Origin: Pardosa pseudoannulata
Taxonomy: Eukaryota > Arthropoda > Arachnida > Araneae > Lycosidae
Length of the DNA: 64,000 nucleotides
Assembly (NCBI GenBank): GCA_032207245.1
Contig: CM063502.1
Coordinates: 109,395,191-109,459,190, forward strand
Reading direction: 5' to 3'
In this document: positions 34,728 to 49,340 of the stretch, one piece after another
How the letters are laid out: every line of letters starts with the position of its first letter
How positions within the stretch are numbered: position 1 is the first letter of the stretch
The notes under the pieces: generated by a model
Databases searched by the model: none
The model's input: only the letters and a program-made list of their open reading frames with translations
What the model was told of the DNA's origin: nothing
Position numbers and translations under genes: made by a program

Positions 34728-35138
34728 TTAACCCCTTAACGAGCACGCTCGAGTTAACTCGAGCGCTCTAAACTGGCCAAACTGTGCACACACGAGATAA
34801 TTCGAGAGGCGTTGCACTTTATGTTGATATAATTTTTCACACTCGAATGCAATCGAAAATTGAAAATAACAATGTGAAAGTAAAAAAAAAACAGTCGTTT
34901 TATTGATATTTATCATTTACATGGGGTTGTAAGCTATAACACTTACTTATTCAAGTATAAAATATTTTTGTCTAGTTTATTACTTACGACTCTCTTCCTT
35001 GTGAGCCGCTTTCCGACAGCGTATTCATATTCAAATTCTGATTCGCTCATTTTTCAATATATATTTAAGTTCTAAATTGTGCTTTTTACATTAAAAAAAT
35101 TGATTGCCTTTAAAAAAAACTGTGCATTAAGGGGTTAA
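34728..35138 (+). mobile_element. TTAA MITE (CCCC family), 411 bp
   Basis: The element runs from TTAA-CCCCTTAA (34728-34739) to TTAAGGGG-TTAA (35127-35138). Six bases inside the left terminus lies the perfect 20-bp palindrome CGCTCGAGTTAACTCGAGCG (34746-34765). The interior aligns with the copies at 16725 and 12841. It also contains a unique segment near 34975-35055 with a small minus-strand frame (next entry). Confidence 0.92.
34943..35050 (-). pseudogene. Small frame in MITE, possible transposase N-terminus relic
   Basis: A 35-codon minus-strand frame starts MSESEFEYEYAVGKRLTRKR and ends at a TAA at 34943-34945. The acidic, serine-rich start followed by basic residues resembles the N-termini of some piggyBac-type transposases, and GTAAGT at about 34982-34987 looks like a splice donor. 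No catalytic DDD region exists in the element. This would fit a MITE formed by internal deletion that retained a first exon. The homology is a guess from composition only. Confidence 0.25.
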
Positions 35139-35543
35139 AAATCAAATTAAATTTTATATAAAATAAAAATTTATCTGTATATTAATTATAAATAATCTCA
35201 AGAAATAAAGTGTGTTACTGGTATTAGAGTTATATAAGCCACAACAATGAAATATTTAAGCTAGTTAGTACAAAGCTCAATATCGCTGAGAAAAAAGTGA
35301 AAGGTATAAATACATGAAAATAACTCGACGTTTGCCTACAATAAAATGAAACTAATTGAAATTGAAATACAACTAAATGAAAATGAAAATGAAACTAGAA
35401 CTTGGAAAGGAATAATCCTTAGTTTCCACTCTTAGAATAGAAAATCGTTATTGTTGAGAATTGATGACATGGTCAGAAAATTTAAATTTGAATTTAGATC
35501 TTTACCTTCTATCGACATTATGTATTAACAAAAAATTTTAATC
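35139..35543. other. AT-rich stretch, nothing recognised
   Basis: Contains a degenerate GAAAATGAAACTAA-type short repeat near 35345-35400 and no other structure. Confidence 0.6.
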
Positions 35544-35553
35544 GATTAAGGGA

Positions 35554-35729
35554 CCGAACGATAGCCTAATGGTTAGGGCGCTGATCTTCGGTACTGCAGT
35601 TTTTGGGATCGAATCCCACTGAGGCAGGGATATTCATCGCAGTTCGTAATCGGCTTCAAGTATTAGGTCCCGGTCTCACTAGCCCTCTTCTTGTAAAAAA
35701 GTAGCGCTCCTAACGAAACCAAATAAATA
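35554..35729 (+). mobile_element. Full-length tRNA-derived SINE with 10-bp TSD
   Basis: Flanked by GATTAAGGGA at 35544-35553 and 35730-35739. The head has an A box (TAGCCTAATGG, 35562-35572) and a B box (GGATCGAATCC, 35606-35616), the internal Pol III promoter layout. The body continues GATATTCATCGCAGTTCGTA and AGGTCCCGGTCTCACTAGCC, and the tail is AAACCAAATAAATA. Length is 176 bp. It is the plus-strand reference copy for the family. Confidence 0.95.
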
Positions 35730-35943
35730 GATTAAGGGAAATTATACGGTAAACTAGGGATAAATAAGTAAGTACTGAAGGAAATTTGGAGAAATAATAA
35801 TAAAAAAAGAATAAGAAAACTCGCCTTTCAGTAAAGTAATGCCGTCAAATAAGATATATATCTGAGCAGATATCTAAGCCTTTTCCACAAAGTTAGGGCA
35901 GTTCATTTGACTAATGATCAGAAAAAAAAACAAGAATAACACA

Positions 35944-36022
35944 CAAGAGTTCATAGTTTCGAATCATTCTGCTAGCAATCTAGCCGTTACAAATCGTTTA
36001 AGCAGTAGCACCCGGTCAAATT
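35944..36022 (+). mobile_element. Decayed SINE body
   Basis: GTTTCGAATCATTCTGCTAG, GCCGTTACAAATCGTTTAAG and CAGTAGCACCCGGTCAAATT align with B box to body of the SINE at 35554, with about a quarter of positions changed. Confidence 0.55.
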
Positions 36023-36917
36023 AGCCTTTCAATAAACTTACTTTAAATTCCCTAAACCGATTTAAACAGGCCAGTAATATGCTAGATCTTGGTGCGCAAT
36101 TTTGTTTATAAAGATTTCGTTTCATGCTTATATGTTGTTAGATTTAATTAAAATCTATAATAACTAGCATATAGTCCGTCTTATGATGGGAAAATTAATA
36201 TTTTTAATTTTCCAAAATTATAAAGTACCCTAAGGCGCAGGTAAAAAAAATGGTTTGGTTTGGGCTGAGAACTATCTGTTACACTCTCAATAATTTCTTT
36301 ATCTTTACAGACCGTATGTTAGTCGCCAACCTTAACTTATTTTGTCATATTACGCTATAGGATAAACAGCACAGATTTTAATATTGACAGTGATTATTTG
36401 GCTGCATGTGTGAATGATAGCCAAAATTTAGCGAATCGATTGCTAACCATGTGATTATGATTAAAAAACAAATACACAAACTAACGTACTTCTTAATTTT
36501 CAAAGATATATAATTTAAACGCTAGACATTTATTAGTCCGTGAAATAGCCTCCTGGACTTTTATGAAAAGAATTAGTTGTTAATACCGGTAATAAAATTT
36601 TCATTGCAACAAAATATTATAGATAATTAATTTTAAAATTATCATATATGTACTTAATCTATTATTTAAGTCAATTATAAAAGAAAATTATTTACGTAAT
36701 ATCTAAGTTCAGTGATAAAACGTATGGAAATAATGCAGACGATATTTAAATAATTTAAAATAAGAAATTATTAAATGAGATGGTTAAAGGAATGACGACA
36801 TAATGATAGAAAAAAATACTATTTTATATCTATTTTCTATTTATTAACAATGTGATAAATTGATGAATTTAATCATCGCCTGCTCTTAACTGAGGAAAAT
36901 AGGGCTTGAAAACGATA
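36023..36917. other. AT-rich stretch, nothing recognised
   Basis: No frames, tandem repeats or tRNA-like boxes. Confidence 0.55.
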
Positions 36918-36928
36918 GAAAAGGGGGG

Positions 36929-37107
36929 TTTGGTTTTGGTTTGGAGCCTACGGTCTACTTTTTGCAACATGAGGGCTAATGAGACCGGGACGTACTGCTT
37001 AAAGCCGATTCCGAACGGCTACGAATATCCATGCTACAGTGGGATTCAAACCCACGAACTCCGGATCCGAAGGCCAGCTTCCTATCCAATCGGCCATCGT
37101 TCGGCTC
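36929..37107 (-). mobile_element. Full-length SINE with 11-bp TSD
   Basis: The flanks are GAAAAGGGGGG at 36918-36928 and 37108-37118. On the minus strand the head is CGAACGATGGCCGATTGG (A box), with GGGTTTGAATCCC as B box, then the GGATATTCGTAGCCGTTCGG body and a CCAAACCAAAACC tail. It is 179 bp long. The plus-strand 116-codon frame crossing it (36906-37256) is a by-product and not a gene. Confidence 0.95.
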
Positions 37108-37118
37108 GAAAAGGGGGG

Positions 37119-38360
37119 GGGGTAGGATTTCGAACGTTTTTGAACTCGCTTTGCATTTTGCTAACCCTAACTCATCAAGAATATAGTATGGATGCCTCTA
37201 TCCACTCCAGGTCCAACCGCTTCATAAATTTGAGGATAGATGGACAGATAACTTAGGCTATTATTATATAGGGGATAATGCCGTTATTTATAAAATAATG
37301 AACAGACAAGATTCTGAGTGGAATATTCAATTTAGTTCTTATCCCTATTTTGTTAAGCAATAATTAGCAATGCAAATTTACATTAAGTAGTACGAAAATT
37401 TGTGATATTTGAAAATTATAAAATAAAATTCGTACATTTCCAACATCTTCTAATATGGATGTTTCTTGGTCATTTCGTTCAAAAAGAATATGAGATTAAG
37501 AATTTACGTCTGATTAAGATTTACATCTTTACTGAATTATGAACTAATTAATATTTACTGAATTAAGATTTACATATTTACTGAAATAAGAATTAATTAA
37601 GATTTATTGGATTAATATTTATATCTGATTAAGAATGAATTTTCAAAGTTACTTTTTTAGTTTCTCAAATTTTTGTGGTTTGCCGACATATTTATGCTCG
37701 TTTATTTATGGAGTGAAATGAAATTAATTGCTTGCCAACTCACAATATATTATAAAATTCTGCCTACAGTAAAATCAGCTATTTAAATACTAAACAAGTT
37801 TCATACTTTGATGATTACTAATATTTTTATCCGTTCTTTTAATGAAAGATATGAAAGTTGCTAACCTCATAATGAAACATACATTCCTCATTTAATTGTT
37901 TCGAAGCATTGAGGTTTCCGAATACCTTTTCTTCATTTATCCGACTAATAAGTCTTAACACAATTTTCAAAAGAACGGAATTAAGTTTTGTTAAGTAATC
38001 TGATTTTGAACATTTTTACCATATATCTATTCACAATGGACACTTACTTCCGGCTACGTAAAATTATTTTAAAAAAAGCGAAATAACATAGCATTCTTTT
38101 ATACCTACACAATATCTTTTTATCTTTCTTTAGATTAGATGAAATTCCTAGCTTTTAGAACCCACAGAACTGCGTGTGATGCATAACCGCATTCTTAATC
38201 AATAAGCGACAGTTCATGACCATAACCTCTCTTTAGATCATTCAACAGAAAAGAAAAGATACAATTAAAAAATAAACAATGTTTTCTTGAGAAATAAGTA
38301 GTCATGATGAAAAATGGGAGAAGTTTCGCAAAACAGTACATTCGCTTTTAGAATTACGTG
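37119..38360. other. AT-rich stretch with short internal repeat
   Basis: 37490-37640 repeats variants of GATTAAGATTTACAT and ACTGAATTA, a degenerate simple repeat. Otherwise nothing recognised. Confidence 0.5.
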
Positions 38361-38439
38361 TTTATTCTAGATTCATTAAATTGGGCTTCAGTGCGATAAA
38401 AAAAAAACACGTCTAAAGAATATCACCTGCTGTTGTTAT

Positions 38440-38640
38440 ATATATGGAGATGACCCCTTTCAGAAACACATAAAAGGTTTCTGCCGCTTGTAAGGAGGAA
38501 GTGCGCGTTTCCATTTTGGCGCGAAAAGTGGGTGTGACGTCAGCGCCCCCCGATGCGAAAATAACGATGGGCCTTCTGACCCTGAAGAAGCCACTACACC
38601 CCCGCTCTATAGTTAACAAGATGTGAGTGACATTCCCCTG
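38440..38640. promoter_or_regulatory. GC-rich patch with perfect E2F-like and CRE-like sites
   Basis: TTTTGGCGCGAAAA (38514-38527) is an exact E2F consensus and TGACGTCA (38535-38542) is a perfect CRE/ATF palindrome, 7 bp apart. The surrounding 200 bp is rich in CpG and G/C compared with the window. Such a cluster is normal for a promoter but could also be the promoter of a mobile element. The 68-codon minus-strand frame over it (38413-38619) has no recognised domain. Confidence 0.35.
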
Positions 38641-38843
38641 AAGCCAGGAATAACAAATAGACGAATATCAACAGATGGTCAATCGGATTTGATGCAAAAC
38701 AACAGTAGTGGGATTACAATCAAAGTTCCTTCTGAGTTCCGTATCAATCTGAACGTGGTTCAGATATTTCGCCATAGATTTGGTCAGTGTTGAAAACATA
38801 TTCGTTGATTATTCTCGGAGGCGAGAAATATTCCCTATATCCC

Positions 38844-38876
38844 TATATAAAGGTGTTAGGAGGTTACAGGTCTTGA
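38844..38876 (+). promoter_or_regulatory. TATA box and possible initiator
   Basis: TATATAAA at 38844-38851 is followed about 25 bases later by TCTTGACTC, then a pyrimidine-rich leader (CTCTTTTCTCGCTCTCTC). The segment AGGAGGTTACAGGTCTTGA (38858-38876) recurs as GGGAGGCTACAGGTCCTGA at 48647-48665. The promoter may therefore belong to a dispersed element, perhaps an LTR, rather than a host gene. Confidence 0.4.
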
Positions 38877-38983
38877 CTCTTTTCTCGCTCTCTCTTTTCA
38901 ATCTTCGTATAAGTTTCTTAAAATATTCCTTAAGTGCAACGATCTCCATTCTATTTTAGGTATAAATATTCTTATTATGAGCA

Positions 38984-38984
38984 T

Positions 38985-39039
<55 letters not shown>
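38984..39039. repeat. (TA)n-(TG)n microsatellite
   Basis: A short TA run changes into a TG run of about 38 bp. Confidence 0.97.
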
Positions 39040-39041
<2 letters not shown>

Positions 39042-40240
39042 CTACGCCCAACTTTTAGAAATAACTTTTATCCATATAAGTTAGAAATAATCGTCTTTTA
39101 GAAATAACTTTAACTCCATATTGTAGAAAACTTGCTTAAAGATGATTTTAGGTTTAGATTTAGATCAATTGATGAATTTTGTAGACACAAGATATAAATT
39201 TGAAGACACAATATCGAAGAGATCAACCGTCGAGTATCAAAACAAGAACTGTTAATCCCGGGAAAATAGAAGTAATAATTAATTCATATTTAATTAACAG
39301 AAGAGGTGCCAACAGCAAGACATCTTAGTCCCAAACAAGTAAAAAAAAATAGAACACTCATGGCTTCCAAAGTTAAAGAATTCGCTGATCACACAAAAAA
39401 CCTGTACAGTTCTATCTATATGATCTCCTAGGGAATGCTATACTGATAGTTATACTGATACTAGGATATTGTCATTTTAGTATTAGGAACGCAATGAGTG
39501 TCCAAATTATTACTGAATTTCCCCAACATGCACCAACAATTTATGCGTTACACTAAAACGTGAAACGCACAACGTTTATTCGTGTAAATAAACTACTTAT
39601 TAACAGTATTAACAATATCCAATTTTTGAAGTTTAACAAGGAAAATTATATTGCTCCGAAATAAGGCTTAATTTATGGATATATTAATTGATGAGATAGT
39701 CTCATTTGAAGGAAAGCGTTAATCATTTGTATAGTTATTAATTTACTAAAATTTACTCACTAAAATATCAATATCTCTAATAACAGTAAAAGCATTCAGA
39801 TGAAATTCTTTGAAAAAGTTGCACTCTTTATTCATCTATCGAATTATGGTTATAAAAAATAAATTTTTCAGGCAGTTACACAATATTTATTTATACTGCT
39901 CAAATTTAGAGAATATTCAACGAATTCCTTGCAAAATTTAGTACAGTTTTTATAAATTAGTTTGACAATATTTCTACAAGTTTTGTATAATTTGGTTCAA
40001 ACCTGAGCATGTAGGTAAAGAAAACAGAAATTTTCTAAATATAATATTTTTTCTTTTTTGTTGCTGAACTCGCACTATCAAAAAAGCTTGGAATAAGTTC
40101 CCATCTACTGGTCTTCAAATCTTATATTCATTTACATAATTGAGAAGAAAGTAATTAGTCAGAAAATATATCGAGGTGATCGGATAACTAAAAAGTTAAT
40201 ATTAAGGGTTAATCGTTTCGTCAGTGTTCCCGTATACGGT
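39040..40240. other. AT-rich stretch, nothing recognised
   Basis: AGAAATAACTTT occurs twice near 39056 and 39098. No other structure seen. Confidence 0.5.
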
Positions 40241-41600
<1,360 letters not shown>

Positions 41601-41611
<11 letters not shown>

Positions 41612-42740
41612 GCTAAATGCGTATATAACGTTACCGATTTTGTTAGCTTTATCAATAAATTAAGATATTTCAGTTCAACATCTGAATTTGATGTACTTAA
41701 ATGGAGAAATTAGTATTTAAAGCAGTATTATAATGGAGACGTAATACTCGATCATAATACTGAATTTTACTCAGATGTCACTAGCAAAAAAAAGGTATTT
41801 TCTTCATAGTTTTTTAAAAAAGGCTAACCTTTGGTCAGTCAGATTGACAGAAATACTAAATGTGTATATAGCGTTACCGATTATGTTAGCTTTATCAATA
41901 TATTAAGATATTTCAATTATACATCTGACTTTGATATACTTAAATGGAGAAATCGGTATTTAAAGCAGTATTATAATGGAGAAGTAATACTGGATTATAA
42001 TACTGAATTTTTCTCAGATGTCACGGGCAAGAAACAAAAGGTATTTTCTTAATAGTTTTTAAAAAAAGGCTAACCTTTGGTCAATCAGATTGACAGAAAT
42101 ACTAAATGTGTATATAACGTTACCAATTGTGTTAGTTTTATCAGTATATTAAGATATTTCAATTATACATCTGACTTTGATATACTTAAATGGAGGAATC
42201 TGTATTTAAAGTAATAATCGATTATAATACTGAATTTTACTCAGATGACACTGGCAAAAAACGAAAGGTATTTTCCTCATAGTTTTTAATATAGGCTAAC
42301 CTTTGGTCAATCAGATTGACAGAAATACTAAATGTGTGTATAACGTTACCAATTGTGTTAGCTTTATCAATATATTAAGATATTTCAGTTATACATCTGA
42401 CTTTGATATACTTAAATGGAAAAATCTGTATTTAAAGTAATATTCGATTATAGTATTGAATTTTATCCAGATGTTACTGGCAAAAAACAAAAGGTATTTT
42501 ATTCATAGTTTTTAAAAAAGGCTAACCTTTGGCCAATCAGATAGACAGAAATACTAAATGTGTGTATAACGTTACCGATTGTGTTAGCTTTATCCATATA
42601 TTAAGGTATTTTAATTATACATCTGACTTTGATATACTTAAATGGAGGAATAATACTGAATTTTACTCAGATGTCACTGGCAAAAAACAAAAGGTATTTT
42701 CTTCATAGTTTAAAAAAAAGGCTAACCTTTGGTCCGATAA
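41601..42740. repeat. Tandem array, 190-246-bp units, 5 copies
   Basis: The motif TTGACAGAAATRCTAAATG begins at 41601, 41844, 42090 and 42316, and as TAGACAG at 42542; the last unit ends at 42734. Each unit continues with TATAACGTTACC, GTTAGCTTTATC, CATCTGACTTTGATATACTT, AAATGGA and CTCAGATG, then GGCTAACCTTTGG. Later units are shorter by nested deletions. The open frame at 41831-42052 spans one unit but is not conserved in the others (stops and frameshifts), so coding is unlikely. Confidence 0.92.
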
Positions 42741-45704
42741 ATCTATCCATTGCATTGATCCGCCCAAGTAACAAAGGAAAATAATAATTTCTATTTTCTT
42801 TTTAAAACCTTTGGGCGAATTTATTTTGTGTGGGATTCTCGGTAACTTCAAACCATACTGTCATTTCAGTAATTGATTTTCAAGCAATAAAAACAATTTT
42901 GATTTCTTAAGAAAACTATTGCAGAAAAAAATGGATACTTATAATATGATGTAGGAGGGATCATGTAGGAGGACGTATCTAGGTCACTTGGCACAGTTAA
43001 CATTTGTCCAAACATTGCTTTATTGTTCATAACAAACATTAATAGAATTTATGAGCAGTAAAACATGATTATATGACTGGAAAGATTCGAAATAATCATC
43101 TCTTGAAAAAGACTTGATGTAAATGACAGCTCTCGCAACAGTATTCTCAGAAGAACTAATAAGAAACAGGGAAAACTTTTCTGAAAAGCAAAAATAAAAT
43201 AATCGTTTTAAATAAAAAATATGCTTTTTCAGCATAATTTCGAAAATATTTTCCTTGATATATAACTATTTATATAACTTCATATCAAACTTGCGACTAT
43301 GTTTTTAAATGAATTCAATTTATCTTTTTTTTATTAAACTTCAAAAATTATCAATAAGATTTCTTGACACAAATGTTATGGGTGTGAATCCAAAATAATA
43401 TATGAAAAAGTTGAAACTGAAATATGTAGTAAGAATTGAAACCTTATGCTCTCAATTTCATCCATACAATAATGCGTAAAGTTGTTAATAAATTACGTTT
43501 AGAATAGGGAAAACTGGTTATTAAAATTAAAACCATTGTTCATAGATTAAGCATCTATATAAATAATATTATTAATTAATAAGCAATTTTTAATTTTGTT
43601 AAAACTAAATTATTATAATATATTCTATTTTGATGATTTACCCCAGTGGAGAATTACTATTAAGTATTATTTTTTATTGAAAATTTAATTTGTATGTAGA
43701 ATGTAAAAAATCAAATAGAAATAGTATATAAATATGAATTATGAAAAAACATGAATTATAAAAAATTAAATATAAAACTATAATATAAAAAATTATTTAT
43801 TTTTAATTTTTAAATCTAATAATAGATAAGAAATTTTGTATTAATATTTTTTGTACAAATAAATAATATAATCATAAAAATAATTAATACATTTTAAAAT
43901 TAAAACTTGTTCATAATAACCATCTATATTAAAATATTAATCTAATTTTATAAGCATCCATTTTGAATTACATGTTAAAATTTGCGTTTTGATAATACTA
44001 TTTTGAAATTTATATTAGATGCTATCAAAATTTTTGTATATTATGTATGTATTAAAATTTAAATTTTTTTGAATTAAAAATAAATTTTATTTTCTATTTA
44101 ATCATTAAAAATTTATTATAATGTTTCAAATAGACTAAAATTAACAGTATTAACATTTTATGAGAGTATAATCATGTAAAAAACAATTTATTTTTTATTT
44201 CATGGGTAATTTTAATTTGATTACAAATTTTCATTGAATAATTGTTTTAAAACTACTCAATAAATGAACGAATATGTTTCAGTATGTACATTTCAATTTA
44301 ACATTTAAAGGTGATAGATATAATTTTAGATATTTTTAAAATGTTATTAACAACAAAAAAAATTTTTTATATTTAAGAAAAAAAATCAATTTGATTCAAA
44401 ATTAAATTTTTTATTTTACAAAAATTGTGTGTTTTCTGAATGTTTAAAATATATTATGAAATCAATATTGAAAAGATTCAGCTGAAATAAAAATATTAAA
44501 AGTTCGGATAGCCAGAATTGGTTATTATTACTGAAACAGATAATTTAGATGTGAAAATGGAGTTGTGTGTACAACTGGGCAATTTTAAACTGTTTTAATA
44601 TAATGGAAACGAAAGTATGCTAAAATGTTTCACTCCTACTCATTGAGATTGGGAAGTATACTTTAAAAACCTTTAAATTATAAACTAATTCAAATATTGT
44701 TTTGCAGTAAATTGTTTCATGTTTCTATGTTTAATGATGATCAAGTGTGTCAAATCAATGTTATGAAAGTATTTTCTTACAAAATTAATAATTATGCAAG
44801 ATTACTTGCATAAACAATGATCAACACCAAACTCATTCTGTTGAGAAGAAGATAGTTATGTTTACGTCAGACGTTTTTAGAGAAAGAAAAATAGTCAATA
44901 TTGCTACAAAAGTAGAAATATTAAAAACCTATGAACTAGTTTATGCATCTGGCAGATTTTGAGGTATTTTTTCATAGTTTTCTCTTTTAAGGAAAGTGTT
45001 ATGAAGTTTTAAATTTAAATGTATTTTACTCAATATCTTTTTCAATTTGCGCGCATTTAAAATAAAAAACTAGCCCACACATTGATTTCAAATTTCCACA
45101 GTAACTACCTTGTAGATCTACAATGCAACATATATATTTTTTCCATAGTTATTTATTTTATATATATATTTATATATATTTGAAATATAATACTTAAACA
45201 TCCTTTTAGCTATTATGAAAATCCAATCTACTGATACAAAATTTCTAGTACTTTTTAAAACTTGTGTAAATGCAGAATTATACCAAATATTATGCCTACA
45301 AAAAAGTAAAAATTAATAATGAAACTCATGTTGTAATGCGAAACTTTACGTATAGTGTCAGTAGAATTTTTAAATTCCTGAAACTCTCTTTTTCCTTTAC
45401 AGAAAAGTTCTTATTTTTCAGAAACAAAGTTAAACTACTTGCAATAAAACTACTTAAATAAGTATAGAGAATAATAGATAAAAATCACATTCATTTAGAA
45501 TAATAATAAAAAAAAGTTATGATGTGTCGAAAAATAAGGAAAAAATCTGTCATTTGAAGTTGCTTAAAGGTCATGTCTGCTAAAACAACTTTAGGGAATA
45601 TGGAATGTAGATATTTTAAATCGTATCTGAAGCTTTTTCAGCCTATTCATTTGTGGTGCAGCGAAGCAACTTTTACGTTATGTTGAAAAAAGAAATTTAA
45701 TCAA
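42741..45704. other. Very AT-rich stretch, nothing recognised
   Basis: 43500-44500 is among the most AT-rich non-microsatellite DNA here. Small frames at 42663-42851 and 43020-43235 (minus) have no domain signature. Confidence 0.5.
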
Positions 45705-45705
45705 C

Positions 45706-45855
45706 AAAACAAATTTCATAAATAAAAGATTCTGTAATTTTATATATGCTTTCTGGATTTCAAAGACATAAAATATATACAAAACAAATTTTATAAATAA
45801 AAGATTCTGTGATTTTATATTTGCTTTCTGGATTTCAAAGGCATAAAATATATTT
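45706..45855. repeat. 75-bp tandem duplication
   Basis: AAAACAAATTTCATAAATAA starts at 45706 and AAAACAAATTTTATAAATAA at 45781. Both continue with AAGATTCTGTRATTTTATAT and CTTTCTGGATTTCAAAG. Confidence 0.92.
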
Positions 45856-47073
<1,218 letters not shown>

Positions 47074-47264
47074 TTTAAGCCTTTATGCGAATATTGAGTT
47101 TCAATGTTACAGTTTAACTAAAATCTATATGTTCTACAATAATATTGTTATCCAATTTTGGATATTTTTATTTCCTTGAACGAAAAGGGGCCATCTGTTA
47201 ATAAAGCATAATCTAGCTAACTGAACGTTCCAAAAGCATGATAGAAAACATAATTAATTTTTAT

Positions 47265-47302
47265 ATTGCCTTTTAGATGATTATTTGTTTCTAAAAGGCA
47301 AT
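47265..47302. repeat. Perfect 13-bp hairpin
   Basis: ATTGCCTTTTAGA at 47265-47277 is inverse to TCTAAAAGGCAAT at 47290-47302, with a 12-nt loop. Confidence 0.85.
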
Positions 47303-47504
47303 AAATTTACTCATAAATATTTTTGGCATTTTACACACGATTTAATGTAAAAATATTAAATATTATATTGTTATTTAAATAACGTTATGCATATTCTTTG
47401 AGAGATTCTTTCTTATTGCATACTAAATAGTTAACATTAAATTTTAAAAATAATCTATATTGATATATGCACTTCTTTAATAATACTTCTTTAAATACTC
47501 TGCT

Positions 47505-48055
47505 TTATTGTAACCTAAATATGTAGATGGCAAATGGCAATTATTCAGGATAAAATTAATAGAATTTATATCAGAATACATTTTTAAAGGAGTGAACATT
47601 AAAATTTTAAATATAACTTAAAATTGTAGAAAATTTATTAAGGTATTAATAAATATAAAATAATATCATTATTTTATGTTTATCAATATCTTACTTTTTT
47701 TTACTGTTCAATAATATTAGTATTTTAACAAATACTAATTTAACATAAAAATTTTTGATAATATAAATATATATAGAAAACTCAATAGGTTATCAGTAAA
47801 ATGAATGATATATCCCACAGTGGCATAGTAAATGAATGGTTTTGATTTTACATTTTTTCCCGGGGATGGCGTGCTAGAAGCCGAATAAATTTTATAAGTA
47901 ACTGCATGATATTGACATATGCAACTCGAAAAACGTTGCTTTATAGAAAACTAAATATGTATATGGCGAAAGGTAAATATTCAAGGTAAAATTAATAGAA
48001 TCCGAGAAGAAAAGAATTCCATATCCGAATACATTTTTTAAAAGGAGTGAACCAT
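47505..48055. repeat. Diverged direct duplication
   Basis: CTAAATATGTAGATGGCAAA, GGATAAAATTAATAGAAT and GAATACATTTTTAAAGGAGT at about 47513-47598 recur as CTAAATATGTATATGGCGAA, GGTAAAATTAATAGAATC and GAATACATTTTTTAAAAGG at about 47951-48046. Confidence 0.75.
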
Positions 48056-48059
48056 TTCC

Positions 48060-48780
48060 CAAACTTCAACCCGTTCATTTTCCCTCTAATGATGTCCCCG
48101 TGCGTATAAAAATGATGACAAAATGCATAAATTATATTTTATATATACAAAGTCTAAGGCAGTTAAGAAAACAAATGCTCAAATTATCTCGAGAGATCAA
48201 CCTTTTCCACCCTACCGTTAGCACAATCAAACTGGTTCATAAGAAACGCGAATTTTATGCAGAGGTTATAATTACCTTCCAAAGGACAGCTCTCCGCTTT
48301 AACCCGGATATAATAAAAGAGTTCTCTTAGTTCCCATACCGGCGCCCATGAGGTATCTATTTTAAAACGTCGGAGAAGCCAAATATGCAGAGTCAGAACT
48401 TGTCCAGGAAAAATAGACCGCTCCCTGCGAAGTTATCCCATAACCTCTTCTGACCTTTACAACGGATTACAGCACCTTGCTTGTTGGCTATTTGTGGCAG
48501 AGCCTCGCTGTATCAGCTCTGTTACAAGGTTGGAATCTTGCAGAGAGACGTTACCCCATCAACCCATCAAGTTGTCGGTTTTGTGCGAAATGTATAACTG
48601 TAAAGAAGTTTCATTTCTTTGGAATTTTGAAGTTTCTAGCTCAGCTGGGAGGCTACAGGTCCTGAGAAAGCTGTAATTGCCTCGTTTAGAGGGTACTAGT
48701 CTATATTTAGATTTAAAAACCCTTAAGCGACGTTTTTCATTACTTCTGGTCCTCCTCTTTTCTTTGTAAACATATCGTAA
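48060..48780. other. Higher-GC block of unknown nature, possibly LTR-derived
   Basis: Composition is clearly less AT-rich than the flanks. Several overlapping short frames (48100-48330, 48477-48665, 48494-48676 on plus; 48559-48783 on minus) show no recognised domain. It contains a TATAAAAATG motif near 48107 and the GGGAGGCTACAGGTCCTGA segment shared with 38858-38876. A decayed retroelement leader or LTR would explain both. A host regulatory region remains possible. Confidence 0.3.
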
Positions 48781-48928
48781 CATACGTAATCATTTCTTTT
48801 TCTTTTTTGAAGTTAGAATCTTTATCCTTTCTTTTAGTTTATGGTTGTATATTACCCAAAAATTATTACATTTGCAAAATTTGTGTAAATTTTTACAATC
48901 TCAAAACTGTATACGAAATCCCTTGAGC

Positions 48929-49340
<412 letters not shown>

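Noticed and set aside
36906..37256. 116-codon plus-strand frame
   Set aside because: Most of it is the reverse strand of a full-length SINE with target duplications, so the frame is incidental.
41831..42052. 73-codon frame as a repeated small protein
   Set aside because: Neighbouring array units carry stops and frameshifts at the same place, so the frame is not maintained.
48477..48676. Overlapping frames as a coding exon
   Set aside because: Two plus-strand frames and a minus-strand frame overlap in the same 200 bp with no recognisable domain. This is GC-richer non-coding DNA allowing chance frames.
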